64,000 nucleotides of DNA, from the NCBI RefSeq assembly GCF_000208865.1, contig NC_018395.1, positions 6,558,839-6,622,838 of the forward strand, written 5' to 3'. Below are positions 1 to 12,400 of the stretch, in pieces (position 1 is the first letter of the stretch; every line of letters begins with the position of its first letter). The notes under the pieces were generated by a model. That model worked only from the letters and a program-made list of their open reading frames with translations, made no database searches and was not told the origin of the DNA. The translations under genes were made by a program, and so were the position numbers. Source of the stretch: Neospora caninum Liverpool (Eukaryota; Apicomplexa; Conoidasida; Eucoccidiorida; Sarcocystidae).

Positions 1-671
1 TCATGCGTACGCCTCAGGGACTCCACCAGAATCGTGTCCAGTGTCATAAGTTGGCTCAAAAAAAAATTACACGCAGGAAGCGGAAGCTACCGCAATCTCG
101 GGCAAGCATGAACACAGATGCGTGCGCTTATCCGCAACTTCAACTTTTTCTCCACTACACAACAAATATTTTCTATTTTCTTTTGCTTAGAGTGCTACGG
201 CGATTCAGTTACTCCCATAGATCACTAAAAACGTTTAAACACAAAACTAGCTTCTCTAATCAAAAGCTTAACTTAAACTCTAATTACGGTCAGTCCTGTC
301 GAACGGTTGATGAGGAATTTTGATGGGTGTCAAACTATAGCGACTTTCCGTTACCGTGGCTCTTCGAGGAGAGACATGTAGATCCGGTTTGAATTTCTCA
401 CTGTCAGGAGGCGCCCATTTTAGCGCAGGAAACTGCTTTTGTTCGATGTCCCCTTTTTCTCAACCATGGTTGCATGCTTGCTCAATATTAGAAGTGATTC
501 TCCTCCTGCCCTCTATAGATAAACACTGCGTTGTGTGTACAAGCTCACTGCAGGATAAACAAGAAAAGCGGAAGTTCAGTGAAAACAAATGAATAGGAGC
601 GAGCAGTGCCTGTCTACAGCACGAACGAAGCGACACAAAAAAACGTTCACAAAAGAGCTTTTTTGACTCAC
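1..671 (-). other. Intron of the farnesyltransferase beta gene
   Basis: A canonical donor (GTGAGT) follows the DKPGK exon at 672. The next expected family motif, containing the third zinc-ligand histidine, is not encoded in any minus-strand frame here. I read this stretch as intron continuing past the window edge. Confidence 0.55.
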
Positions 672-3600
672 TTTCCGGGCTTATCACGGAGGCCACCTCG
701 CGGGTCCTGGCAGCAAGCAAGAATGTACTGTTGGAGATGTCGAGAAGAGACCCAGAGCTCGCGCGGAATGGGGCGCCCGGCAAGGTGGAAGGCGTGGGCA
801 AGAAGAGGAAACAAAGCTGACTGCAAGAGGAAAGGCAGAGAGAGCAAAGGTTTCTCGACGGCATTCAGTGGCGTAAAACGCCTCGCATATGTCAAGGCCA
901 AGAGAACGGAAGGGGTAGGAAAAATGCGGCCGACGGCAAAACAGAAATGGCGAAGAAGATACAGGCTAAAAGAAGTGAAGTACCATAGTAACGATCTTAT
1001 TGCTACTGCACAAAACAATCGATTCGTTCTCCTTTGTAGGCGTCAGCTGTAGAAACCAACTACACACAGACTCCTAGCTTTCACCACTCGTTCTCCTTCC
1101 TTCCGGTTCTCGTCCTTCATGCTGCTATTTCCTCGTCTCCAACGCGTGCCCCTCCTCTGTCTCCCGTGTGGGTCACGATATTTCGCATTTTCCGTCTTCC
1201 ACTTTTGCTGTTCTTGTGTAGGCAATCTTCAGGGAGCGACGAGAGTATAACCCCAGGCACTCCAAGAGAAAACCAGTGACTGACCATCCAAAAAGAGTAG
1301 CAAGCGTCGACCAGCTTGTTCGTCCGACCCTGAAAGCCCCCCTCGAAGCCCATCTGTCTCATCACTGCCCAGTGAAGAAGGCGATCGAGGTCAAGAAACT
1401 CGTGGGCTTTTCCCAGAATGCAGAGCGCCGCCAGACCTGGGGGAAGTACGAGCGCAACCAACGACGGCAGAATGCTGGCCAAATTTGCACTCCACCACTT
1501 TAAAGCCCGAAATATGATCGAAAAGAAAGGCGCACGCGAAAGCCTAACTGCCCCTGTCAACCACGAATGAGATGATCGGGACTTCTGACGTGAAGTGGCA
1601 GGGTGTGCAAACACCCTAAAAATCTGGACGCGCACGGTTCATTATTATCAAACCTGCCGCATTCGGGCGAAAAGCAAAAGATGGCACGTAGCGCCAAACC
1701 CGACAGATGCTTCACGAATTAATTTTGAAGGAAAAGTGCAATGAACACGCACCGCAGTAGGTGTAACCACCGTGTGCCTCTAGGCCGGGTTCCCCGGCAA
1801 TTCCTCCTTCGTAAGTCTGACAGCCGGCAACGTACTCCGCCACCCCCTCGATGAGTTCGTCTGTTAGCATGTGAAGCATCGAGGCTGTCGCCACTGCACA
1901 GTAAGTACCTCTGCAGCGGCCACAGAAGAGCAGAAGCCGAAAGGTGGATTGAGTCCTCTGGCCTTAGATGAAGAGTGGCGAAAAAGAAGTGGAGGATGAC
2001 AGCAAATCACTGAAGAGAATAAGAAAAGATTCTGTGGCAAGCACTTTCATTTTAAAACCCTGGCTACATCACGACACGTCTCAGGTCCCCCTTGACGATG
2101 CATTGAAGAGTGAAGGCGGAAGTTTCATTGACTTTCAACAGTGGCACGAATACAGGCGGCCTGCGGCACCTAATTCAGTAGCCACGCGTGGCGTCTAAAA
2201 TCTCCATCACCTCATATCGATCTCTCCGTCAACGTGCATCAGGAAGCCTCCCTCAGGGCTCTTTAGTCGCATAAACCAATCATAGATGCATTGGCGAGGA
2301 TCTTGGCCTTCGAGTGCTTCCGTGGGGTCTCCACTTTGCTCCTGCTCTGTCTCCTTGTACCCCCTGTATGCCTCGCAGTCCCCTTTTCTCCCTCCTGGCC
2401 AATCTGAGTCTTGTTTCTTATCCTCCTTGCCCCGCCCCGCTTCCCGTGGTGCCGCCCGCATTCTACGGTACCACTCCGCCACCCCACCAGTGACCAGCAT
2501 GCTTGCCGTGGCGGCATAAGTAGGAGCCAGATGCGCCTGCTGCCCCGGACCTCCCCCCCATCCGCCGCCTGCTTGTCGATCCCACACCGCTTGAAGAAAG
2601 GAGATAATTCTGCAGGAAACACCACAAAAGAAAGCCAAGATCCAGACACCGAGGGCATCGCACTGGAAACAGCTGAAAAGGAGCGGGTGCGCGCAGAGGC
2701 ACATTATGAAGAAGAACATCGAGACAAAAAATGGAGTGGAAGCACCAGAACAGCGTACGTCTTTCGCTTGCTCGCGCTTGAGAGACTAATTCGTTACCAA
2801 CAGTGAGGCAGCATCGCTTGATCGACCTGAGTGGCGGCAGGAAGCTCTCATTGTAGTTTCTAAGCATTTTACTTTGCTACTCTAGACCCAAGCTCTCTCA
2901 GTTCCGGCAACTCTGTGTGCCTACTCTGCACAACCTGGGTCTTTTGCACTGTACCACGGTTTTCCCCCCCTACTGCAATGCCGGCTCAGCCTCTCTGTCC
3001 TTACTTTATCACGGCTCCTGTTTGTGTAACTGAAACACCGTCCTTTTTCTGAATTCGCATGAAGCTCGCACGCAGCCGGCGCCCGTCACTCATATATATT
3101 CCTATTGCCTTCCCCCATGCTCTGAGGGCCCCATTGTTCTCTCGTGTGGTGTTTCTCTGAGCACATCGGCAGCCCGCTTGATTGTCTTTACCTCTCTCTG
3201 TAGCGCGACGGGTCAAAGGCATGCATTAGGTCGAGAGCATGAATCATCCAAAAGAGCAGCCAGCAGCGAGAAGCGTCGAGCTCCATCATGCCGCTGCCAA
3301 ACGGCTTCTCTAGGTGGCGCTGAGCGAAACATATATGCTCCGACGTCCGCAATTGTAACGGTGCATTTCCTCTCTTGTTTTGTTTTCTGGTTTTGTATCC
3401 TTGTGAGAAAGAGGGGGTCTCTGGTTGCTGTGCTTCGACTGCGTCTTCCGCATCGCTTGATGCCTCCGAGGAAAAGGGTGATTCACGACTGCGCTGACAG
3501 CTCGAAGACTGAGACAAACGAGACGGAGATGCAGAATGGCGAGCGCAGTGAGTGCCAGAAGTACAGAGATCGACGAAGACACGACAGTACCACTTCAGGC

Positions 3601-3841
3601 ACTCACGTTCTGTCTCCTGCTGATCCACCTGCGTCTCTGTGAAGAGAGAAGAAGAAAGAGGAAGAGCGTAGTCGAGGAAAAGAGGCTGTCCGGTCGCGCC
3701 TGGAGATGACAGAATCGGGGACGAATGTGAATTAAGGCAGAACGAGTCCAGAGACTGATTCTGACAATTGCACCGTTCTCGTGTCCCATTTCTCTCTTCT
3801 GGTACTCGAAAAGACAACGGCACGTCTTCAGAAGCTGCCAT
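672..3841 (-). CDS. Protein farnesyltransferase beta subunit, six exons, C-terminus off the left edge
   Basis: This is the catalytic-side subunit of the heterodimer that attaches farnesyl to C-terminal CaaX cysteines. Exons, 5' to 3' on the minus strand: 3841-3607, 3399-3192, 2609-2211, 1910-1753, 1436-1285 and 820-672. All phases close and give about 433 residues. The ATG at 3841 is the first in-frame one. Family landmarks appear in order: LDASRCWLLFW (human LDASRPWLCYW), GGGPGQQAHLAPTYAA, GGFLMHVDGEIDMR, EAHGGYTYCGLAAL, FEGGFQGRTNKLVDACYSFW and QQYILACCQDPRGGLRDKPG. The zinc ligands Asp377 and Cys379 are visible in LVDACY. The third ligand (His of the YHTCY motif) lies beyond the last donor at 671, and nothing resembling it was found in 1-671. 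One donor is GTCAGT rather than GTRAGT. Exon 3 carries a charged insert of roughly 50 residues that is absent from the human protein. Family identification is very secure; the first two exon borders are slightly less so. Confidence 0.93.
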
Positions 3842-6800
3842 TGTTGCAAGCTGTCCGCCTTTCCAGCTGTGTATGCCGCCTGCAATATACAGCCATGGAG
3901 CTTCTGGGTCCCGTTCAACAAATGCCCTCCCCCTTTGAAAGTTCAACGGAAATCCGCTGTCCCAATTTGAAAGCAGCAAAACAGCCTGTGGCTTCTCTTG
4001 TTCACGTGTCCAAGGCTCTCAGCGCACGTAAACTTGACTCAATCTTGCGTCCCACTGGCGTGGCAGCCCCAATCCGGTTCGTTTGAGAAAATGGTTTTGT
4101 TGGGAGGTCTCGCGCCTCACGCACGTAGCCTTGGTAATAGAAGAAGCCTATCGGCAACAAACAAGTTTCAAGATGCCACAGTAAAATGGAGAAATCTCAG
4201 TTGTCACAAACGCGCGTCTGACTACATACTGCGGCGGCAAGTCCAGGCTCTCCACTTTTCACCATCTCTAATGAATAAGGATTGCACAGCACTGACCCGC
4301 CGCATTTGCAATCGTCTGAACTGGGGAAAAAGGCAGACACGTGTCTTCCGGGGCTCTCACAGAGGCCGTTGATGAGGTTAACTGATTGACTGAATCGTTC
4401 CACTGGGAATTAGAATGCATGCAGGAGACACCGCGTTCACGAACAGAGAAAGTGCCCATTCTTCCAACTGAGCCGCGTCGTTATTACTCGGGTAAAGCAC
4501 AAGGCATTGCTAATTATTTGTCGTAAGAGATTTTTGGAAGCATTACGTGCAGAAGCTGCCCCGATCCGTTTTGACGCACAGCTTCTGGGTCGAGTCCTGC
4601 CAGCCACGCGACACTCACGCAAACTCCGCACGCCTACGGGACCCGCTCTAGCTACAGTCCTGTCGATTCCCTTTAAATCGGAAAAGCCGATGCAACAACC
4701 TGTACAGGAAACGGTTCCGTTCATACTTAATTTCACATGGGTATGCAACGGCCTCAAGTGGTCCTGATTGGACGAAAGAAGAGCGATTCTGGCATTTTTC
4801 TTCGCCACACGCGGCGCCTGCGGAACGGATTCCTGCTCAACACAGTGGAAAAAGTGTGCAGCCGTCTCTTTTCTCACCGGACACTTTCGTGACCGCCATG
4901 TGTTTACAGGATTGGTTCGAAAAACGGATTTACGCTAGGTTTTCGAGCTTGCTTCTCGGCTAGTGTGTCCGACCCCTGTCATACCAGTAAGCGAAACTAA
5001 CGGGATGAACTCATTTAGTCCTTGACGCGGAAAGGCATACGAATCAGACCGCGGCCCGCATTTATTGCGCGCAACACAGGACATTGCACATGTACTTGCT
5101 TCGTGCCTTCCGCTTGCGCCCAAAGTGGAAGCGCAATAACCAATGCCCAAGAGGGCCAGCCTTTGCCATACGTTGCTGTGGACTATGGTGGGAACTATAC
5201 CGGTGTTCCGTGTCCGATGAGAGAGCTTTCCGTTTCTCGCCACACCTTTAGGAGGCGTCCGTGAGGCACATCAACGCTGCCTGCTGATTGGGAATCAGTT
5301 TGTCAACAGGTGTTTGACAACACAATTCTAAATTTAGTGACTCTGCTCCGAACGTTGCACGCTTGACTTCAAGAGTGCCATGTGGTGGTTAGCTGGGCAC
5401 CGTCTGTAAAGGTCCTCTGAGGCGTTCATAGCGCTTCCCTCCCGTTGGCCGCTGCTGATTTCTATACCTTGTGGTTCAACTCTGGAACACGGAACCACAA
5501 CGAAGGGACAGCTGTCTCGGCTCCGAATAATATGAACAGGAGGAACTGGTAGCTTTCGTGAACGTCGAGCAGACGGAATTTCGCGTTACTGCTAAAACGG
5601 CATTTTGAAATCCCCTCTCAAGAAGCGGCTCCTATCAGTGCACTGTGTTTCCTCGCAGGTGGGGTCAGTGCTAACTGCGAGCCCCAAAATCGCGGAAGTG
5701 ATGAATGATATTCAGGAAGTTTGCTGCAACGGCGAAATCGATACTACCGTAATACGGCCCCGCTCTTGGTCATTGACAGTTAGATTTGAGTCAGAATCTT
5801 GACGGGGCTGCATTACCACTTCGTTACTGCTCTTTAGAGTAGCTGGCATTCGGATTTGAAGGAACGTAATAACGCAGCTACCACCAGTCAATGGCTTACT
5901 GTTACTGACCGTAAAATCTTTTCCTTAAGGAATGTTGTTACCCAGATACTCACACGTAAACGTCAGAAATGTCCACTCTCGCCGTCGTTGAATTGCACTT
6001 TCAAAGAACTCGAGATTTTCCACGTGCAGCAATCCAGCCAACGCCCACGTCTCGCCAACTACAGCAGTGTGCCGTTCTCTACGGTGCACAAAAAACGCCA
6101 CTGGGTTGTCGTTCGTACTACGCAGTCAGGCACGTATTTCGGAGTCACACCCCTGCGCTGCCTTCCGCCCTTAGAGGCTCTCAGAGGGTACGTATCGCAC
6201 TGTAAAAAAACCAGTCAATTCTTATCTGGGTAAGAGGCTGTTTTTCTGGCTTTTCTTGCATACCCAGAGGTGCGCGCCTCACAGCGGTAACAGATACCCG
6301 TCCACGCCTCCTCCTGCTACCGCTTCCTCCGTCATGCCTTTACACTATCCTCTGTCGACATATCAGTCACTGGGAAAGATGATCCTGGCACTGCCGCTCA
6401 CCCACCGTGGGCCTCAAATTCAGGGAATGATATCCTGCACACTCATCTACTGATATGTAAAGACATGAACCGCATTGCTCACAACCCTGCAGCGAAAGTT
6501 ACCAATCTTGTGGGCGACTATTGAATCGACGGATTCTCTACCCGTACCTTCAGTTTTATGCCGACTACCCGCTTCCTTACAGCATTCTGCAAGACGCCTC
6601 ATTTATTCCAGCACGGTCCGCGCTCGGGACAAACTGTCATCGCGCGGGAGAGCTGTCTTACCATGACACATGAACGATGAAATTAACACGAAACATTCAC
6701 TTCGTATTTCAACTGATTTCGTGCGCAAGATAAACGCCACCGAGCTTCTGGCATCCCCTGGGCAATTCGAGGACGATACTCTCCGTCTACCAAGGAAGCG

Positions 6801-9443
6801 CCTCTCCTTTTCCCAAAACCCACCTATCCATTCCTCCAGAACCCTTTTAGCATCTGCAGCATTGATCTTCCATCATTTTGCAAACGCTGTCGAATCGCGA
6901 AAACTTCTGAGATGGATCTATGCTTCACAGGCGCTGTCGAGCGATACATTCACTTCGTTTGTCTGTGGCCAGGGGTAATCTCACACCATCCTCATCTTAA
7001 CTGTTAATAACTGGATGACGGCTCCTTGTTTGCTAAAGCCGATTTTTCCCTGGTCTCTCGAGCCGAACCGCTTCACGCAGAGTGCTTTTCCGGGAACCCT
7101 CTTCCGAGTCTCAATACATCAATGCAGCAGATAACTATATAAAGTAAGACGGGCTCGAAACGCGACAGAGTTCGTGCCGTATGATCTATCTCTTTCTGGC
7201 TTTTATTTGTCTCTATGCATGTGCTAGAAGAGTGTCCAAAAGGATGACCCTCGCTCTTTGGCATTCTGTTGCCAAGCTGATTGTTTGCGACGGCACCGGC
7301 CGCCTCTCGAAACAGAGGACGCCTTCCCAGCAGTAACAATCGCGTATACTCTCCTTCGCACTTTCGATGCACATCCGGTAATGCTGTGTACTGCATGCCC
7401 TTAGCTCTCTACTGACACGAAGAACTCGTTGGTTCCTATGTCTTAGACCAGCCGTTGCAGCTGAAGTTTGTATCCGGTTGTGGGGACGCACTCGATCACA
7501 AGGTTGCAATCATCATCAGGTTCCGTGCGCTCGCATCTTCACAACATAGCATCGGCTTGGAATCTCGTGCTGACGCTCATGCCACCGCCAGGCTGCCCTC
7601 GTCCTTACACGATGTGAAGCCTGCAGGTTTGGCCACGCCAGTGTTCGGGAGAGAGGACAGCTCGGTGAGCTTCTTTCTCGTCTTACCAGAGCGGCAGAAT
7701 ACATCCTCACAGAAAAAGCCACACCTTCATATAGAGCTTGCCAGAAAGCAGACTGCGAACGAAAAACCGGCGTCGGATGACAGCAGGTGAGTTAGGGACA
7801 CATCACAGAGTCACATGTCCGCCTTCCTTGTGCTACGCACGCTACTAGCAAGATGTGGAGATGCTGATACGAGGACTCGGCCAGCCAGATCAAACGAGGG
7901 CACATGCCAAAACGTGCACCCGCTTCATCAGCATGACATGTAAAAGCAGTGAGTTGTTCTAAACGCATGAAGACGTCTTTTGGAACGAGGCCTTTTGGGG
8001 AATCTCTAACAGAACGATTATTCTGCGATCTCGTTGCAGTATACCGCCCCCGCATCATTCACCCACCGCCAACCAGCTGCTCAATACTGATACTGACTCG
8101 GCAGCACTTACAGATGCCGGCAACCAGATGTATAGAGTGGCTCGCATGTCGCGAAACACTTTGTACCCGCCAGGGAAAAAACGACCTTATGCCTCTCCAC
8201 TCTCTTATCGCCTCAGTAGCTTCCCCAGGCACAGGCGAAACCACTCCACAGCAAGCACTGCCATGAGCCTTGAAGAAGACTTCTTCTGACGTGTCATGCG
8301 TCCCACCAGCAGGCGGACGACTGTACGACGGAGACGCAGACACTCCATGGATCACTCAGGCTCGGATGGTTAACACAGCCATTTTCTGATCTTCTCTGGG
8401 CACAAGCCACCCAACCCACCCAACCGCAGTGCCCCCACTGCGATCCATTGCTCCAGTGATGTTCGCCTTGGTCATCCCCAGTCACTTGGGAACGTATCGT
8501 ACAATTACAAACAACACTAAACTCCCAAAAAGACACCCTCGCCCGTTCGTAACTTTGCCTCGTGAGCTGCTTGCTTTGATACGACAATCGATGTGACCGC
8601 GTTTTTGCTTCTTCCTGTAGTACAAAACGTACGGTGATATGTTACAAAGAAAGTGACTCCCGCCAATGGAAAATGCGTCGACAGTCTAACAACGCGTCAA
8701 ATCGGTGAACGACTTCGGTTCCGGGCTCTGCATTGAACAGAATGGCCTGACTTCATGCTGAGAGCCGGGTTAAGCCGACATCTGACACACTGAGCTGCTG
8801 CTTCCCCATGGTTTCCAGGCAGGAGGCTTTTTGTCCCCTCAAGGTGTTTTTGTAGGAGTCTCTGTTACGCCTATATGGTCGCTCTTCGTCGTCTGCTCAA
8901 CAACTGAGATGTAATCTGCTGATTCGCAGACTCCCGTGATGGGAACAGCACACGTGATGCTGATTGTTTTTGTTGTCCCGCGAGATTAAGAACGCAAGCC
9001 AGACGCCTGATTGCCGATCCCCGTTCGATACCCACTACCCGGATCCCATGATGAATCCACACAAGCAGCATTTGGAGAGCCTGTCTCATCGGTTAAATCA
9101 GATTTCCCGAATCTAAAAGCGACTGCCGGTTCTGCAGGCACTGCTGAAAACACCGAAAGGAGACAAGAAAGGGGAAGACAGTACACCCATGGCGACGCAC
9201 AGCTTCGATGGTGAGCGTTGTCGTTATTGCCGGCCGTCGCCCTCCGCAACAACTTCTAACTCAAGACGTGCATACCAATCCGTTTCGTTACTGTTTAAGA
9301 AGAGGGAACATCCCTCCAGCACCCGTACGGCTTTGCTCCCTAGGCCGGTACCCGCCGCCTACTCATTAGCACGTTGCTGAGGAGTGTGTTACGTGTGCAT
9401 ACGCGCTCAGGCGCCCTGCTATGCCACAACATTTTTGATTTCC
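3842..9443. other. 5.6-kb stretch without recognised genes
   Basis: It lies between the farnesyltransferase beta start (3841) and the BFD1-like stop (9444), both minus-strand. It must hold the 3' untranslated region of the Myb gene and the promoter and leader of the farnesyltransferase gene. All open frames are short (at most about 125 codons), biased to neither strand, and show no family resemblance or paired splice sites. I see no repeats longer than a few tens of bases. Confidence 0.6.
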
Positions 9444-12400
9444 TCACCAGTTGTCTTCTTCGTCCTCGTCTCTTATATCCCTCTCCTGCGCTGGCACAGA
9501 AAATAACGTTCGCTCCACTGTCTGGGTGTCCTTGTCCTCTGTTGGCTCGAATGGGGTATACCCGTCAACAAGCAACAGTTGGAGCGGTGGACCCAAGCTC
9601 TCGAAGCCCGTGGCCTCCGTTGACTCGGGACCACACCCGTTTCCTACACACAGTCGTTGGTCACAGAGGCACTTGTCAACGTCCTCCCCTGCTTTACCCA
9701 CCGGCGCATTTGCGGGTAAGCTAGTCATAAAGCTTAAACTCGCTTCCCTCGAAATTCCCCAGCCCTCACCACCCAGGTGTTCCTTTAGTCCCCCTACCTT
9801 CTCAGATATAGGTGCGCTCTGATGCCCAGCACAACGTGCCTTTGATTTTGAGATGTCTCCAGTAGTTCGTATAGTTACCCACTCCTCACCAGCAATGCCT
9901 TGGTTAGTCTCTTGCTGCACGTGGCTCGCGAGGTCTCTTCGTAGAGGAGGGGTTCCTTGTGCCTCTAGCGGCTGGGCCGGCATTTCTTCACGAGCACGTA
10001 AATGCGGAAGAATAGCTTCGATCGGTGGAGATGGGCAAATCCTCTCGCCATCTTGGTGTTGCATGTGCCGCCTGTCGTGGTCGTCGCGATGAATTCGCCT
10101 ATTTCCAGGTGTCGATTCCTCAGTCTCTTTACATTCGAGGACACCACCGTCCATCCCGCATGCGAAACCGACGGGTTCCAATGTGCCCTGCGGCCAATTT
10201 GTTTCATGCGGATGGCCCCACAATCGAACTTCACCATCGGATGGCTCCATCTGCGACTCTATTAGGGGATGCTCCAACGCTCTGCCATGACCGGCGGTCG
10301 CTCCCTCGGCGGGAAGCCCAAGATGGCCATATACAGGTGCAAGATTCAATGACCTGAGAGCTCCCCCCTCCTCCGATGGCTCTAGAGGCCTCTCATCCGA
10401 CATATGACAGGTTGGTGGGGGGCACGAGTAACTTGAGGATGCACTCCTGTTCAGCGTCGCTTCGGAACAGTGACTAAAGCTGAAGGAAAGGTGATGGCCA
10501 CGAGAAGAGGCATCTGGTTGAGAAGAGGAGCTGTCACAAGCAGGACCTGGTGCCGCCAGACTAACGGAGGCAGCCCGACTAACAGTTGCTGCAGTGGAGC
10601 CGGAATCTTTTCGCCTCGTCCTGACTACGCTGTCTTCTTCGCCAGGTACAATTCTGCTTTTCTGTCTACCCCTTGTATCATTGTTTCTGGTTCCGGCAAA
10701 TATCGACGTCTCAGAGGGCCTTTGATTCTGCTGTACGCCCACCCACGCGCTCTGATCCGGTTCACCTGTTCGGCATGTACCAGGCCCGTTGCAGTTCCCT
10801 CGTACATGAGGGTTACCAACCGGTGATGCCGCATTCTCATTGACCCCAAGAGATTCCGGCACATCACAGCTAGTCATTCCAGTTTTTGGAGGCACCCGGA
10901 TTTTATCTACAGTTTGCGAGGCCAAACTGTGGGATGTTGAGCTGGAGATGTGACTTGTTCCTACCTCGACGGCAGCCGCGCCGTAGAGCCTCCATCTATT
11001 CATCTCGCTAAAGTCGCTTGCACTAACCCCATCAGGCGAACATAAGGAATTTTGATGCTCACATCCCACGCTGTTAGACCAGCTTCCTTTCCAGTCACTG
11101 GGTGGATCACGAGGAAATGCTGCTGCCCCGTTCCAGTATAACTCACGCAACCCATCATACTTGGCCCATTCAGTCAGGGGCAGGACATCTCCCTTTCGTC
11201 TGCTAATATGCCCGCGGTCGCCACTTGCCTTTTGGGATGACGAAAAGTCTTCAAATTCTTCAGAGTCAATCGTTGAGCAACTATGCATTGGTCGATGAAA
11301 TCCTGTGGTGCACGCCCCAGTTTGCTCGATGTTGTACCCGCATCCCTCATTAGGCTCAGGACCGGAAGAAACATTGACCATCCGTTCACCTCCGCGTTCC
11401 AAGAATACCTCCGCATAGCGTGTTTCCTGTGAGTTTTCGTTGTTAATTTGAGGGTCGAGCTGTGCCACTACGCTGCACCTAGCATCATTTGAAAATAGTT
11501 TGTCGCTGCCTGCGGGAAGTCTGGCGGTTGTGGTGGCACGCAACAGCATCAATTTGGATTCGATATTAGCTGGTTCCTCGGCTCCACCTACTGAGCTGGC
11601 AACCCTGCACCTGGACTCAAACGACTGGACCTGATCGTCATCCCGTTGCTCGCATCTCCACGTCTCTCGACTTCTGCCATCCTTGTTACCACTTGGATTT
11701 CCACTGCCGCAGGTGGTGTTCATATTGATCCCGGATTTCACGCAGATTTCTCCGAAACCAACGGGTCCTCTCCGCCCGTCGTCGCACCCAGACGAATTTT
11801 CTGCACACAGCCAGGCATTCTGGTGGTCCGAGTTCGAACTAATGATGTTTGCAGCGTGAGGCCACGTCCCTGGTTCGCCGATGTCTTCCTTTGCTGACAG
11901 AAGTGTGCCCCTGGATTGCTTCTGTAGATCGTCTATCTTTCCTGTTGGAGACACGGAGACACGACACGCATCTTTACCACTACCGTTCTCTTGATGCGAT
12001 GACGTCAGCTTATAAAACTGCTCCGTCCTCCCACAACAAGGGGCGTGCTGCTTACAGTATTGATGGCAACTATCCAGCCGTTGGTGCAATGAATTCCTTC
12101 CAAATTGAATCTCTGGTGAAGTCCAAAAATGGGCGTTTGATGACGCTTCACACCTGCGAAGGGGCACTGAAAGGCGCTGTACGAGTTCCATATTGCGCCC
12201 GGGAGTAGTCACGCTGGGTCCTTCCTTAAATAATCCACCGCTTTCCTCAAATGTCCGCTGGGCTCCACTTGCTCCGGCGGACGTATTCCCGGACGGAACC
12301 TTGTTACGAAATCTATCGTACTGAAACACTGCCTGCTGCGGGAATGTCGGTAATGAAGACGGCGAACACTGAAAAAAGGTACTCGGGCTGTCGAGCTCGG

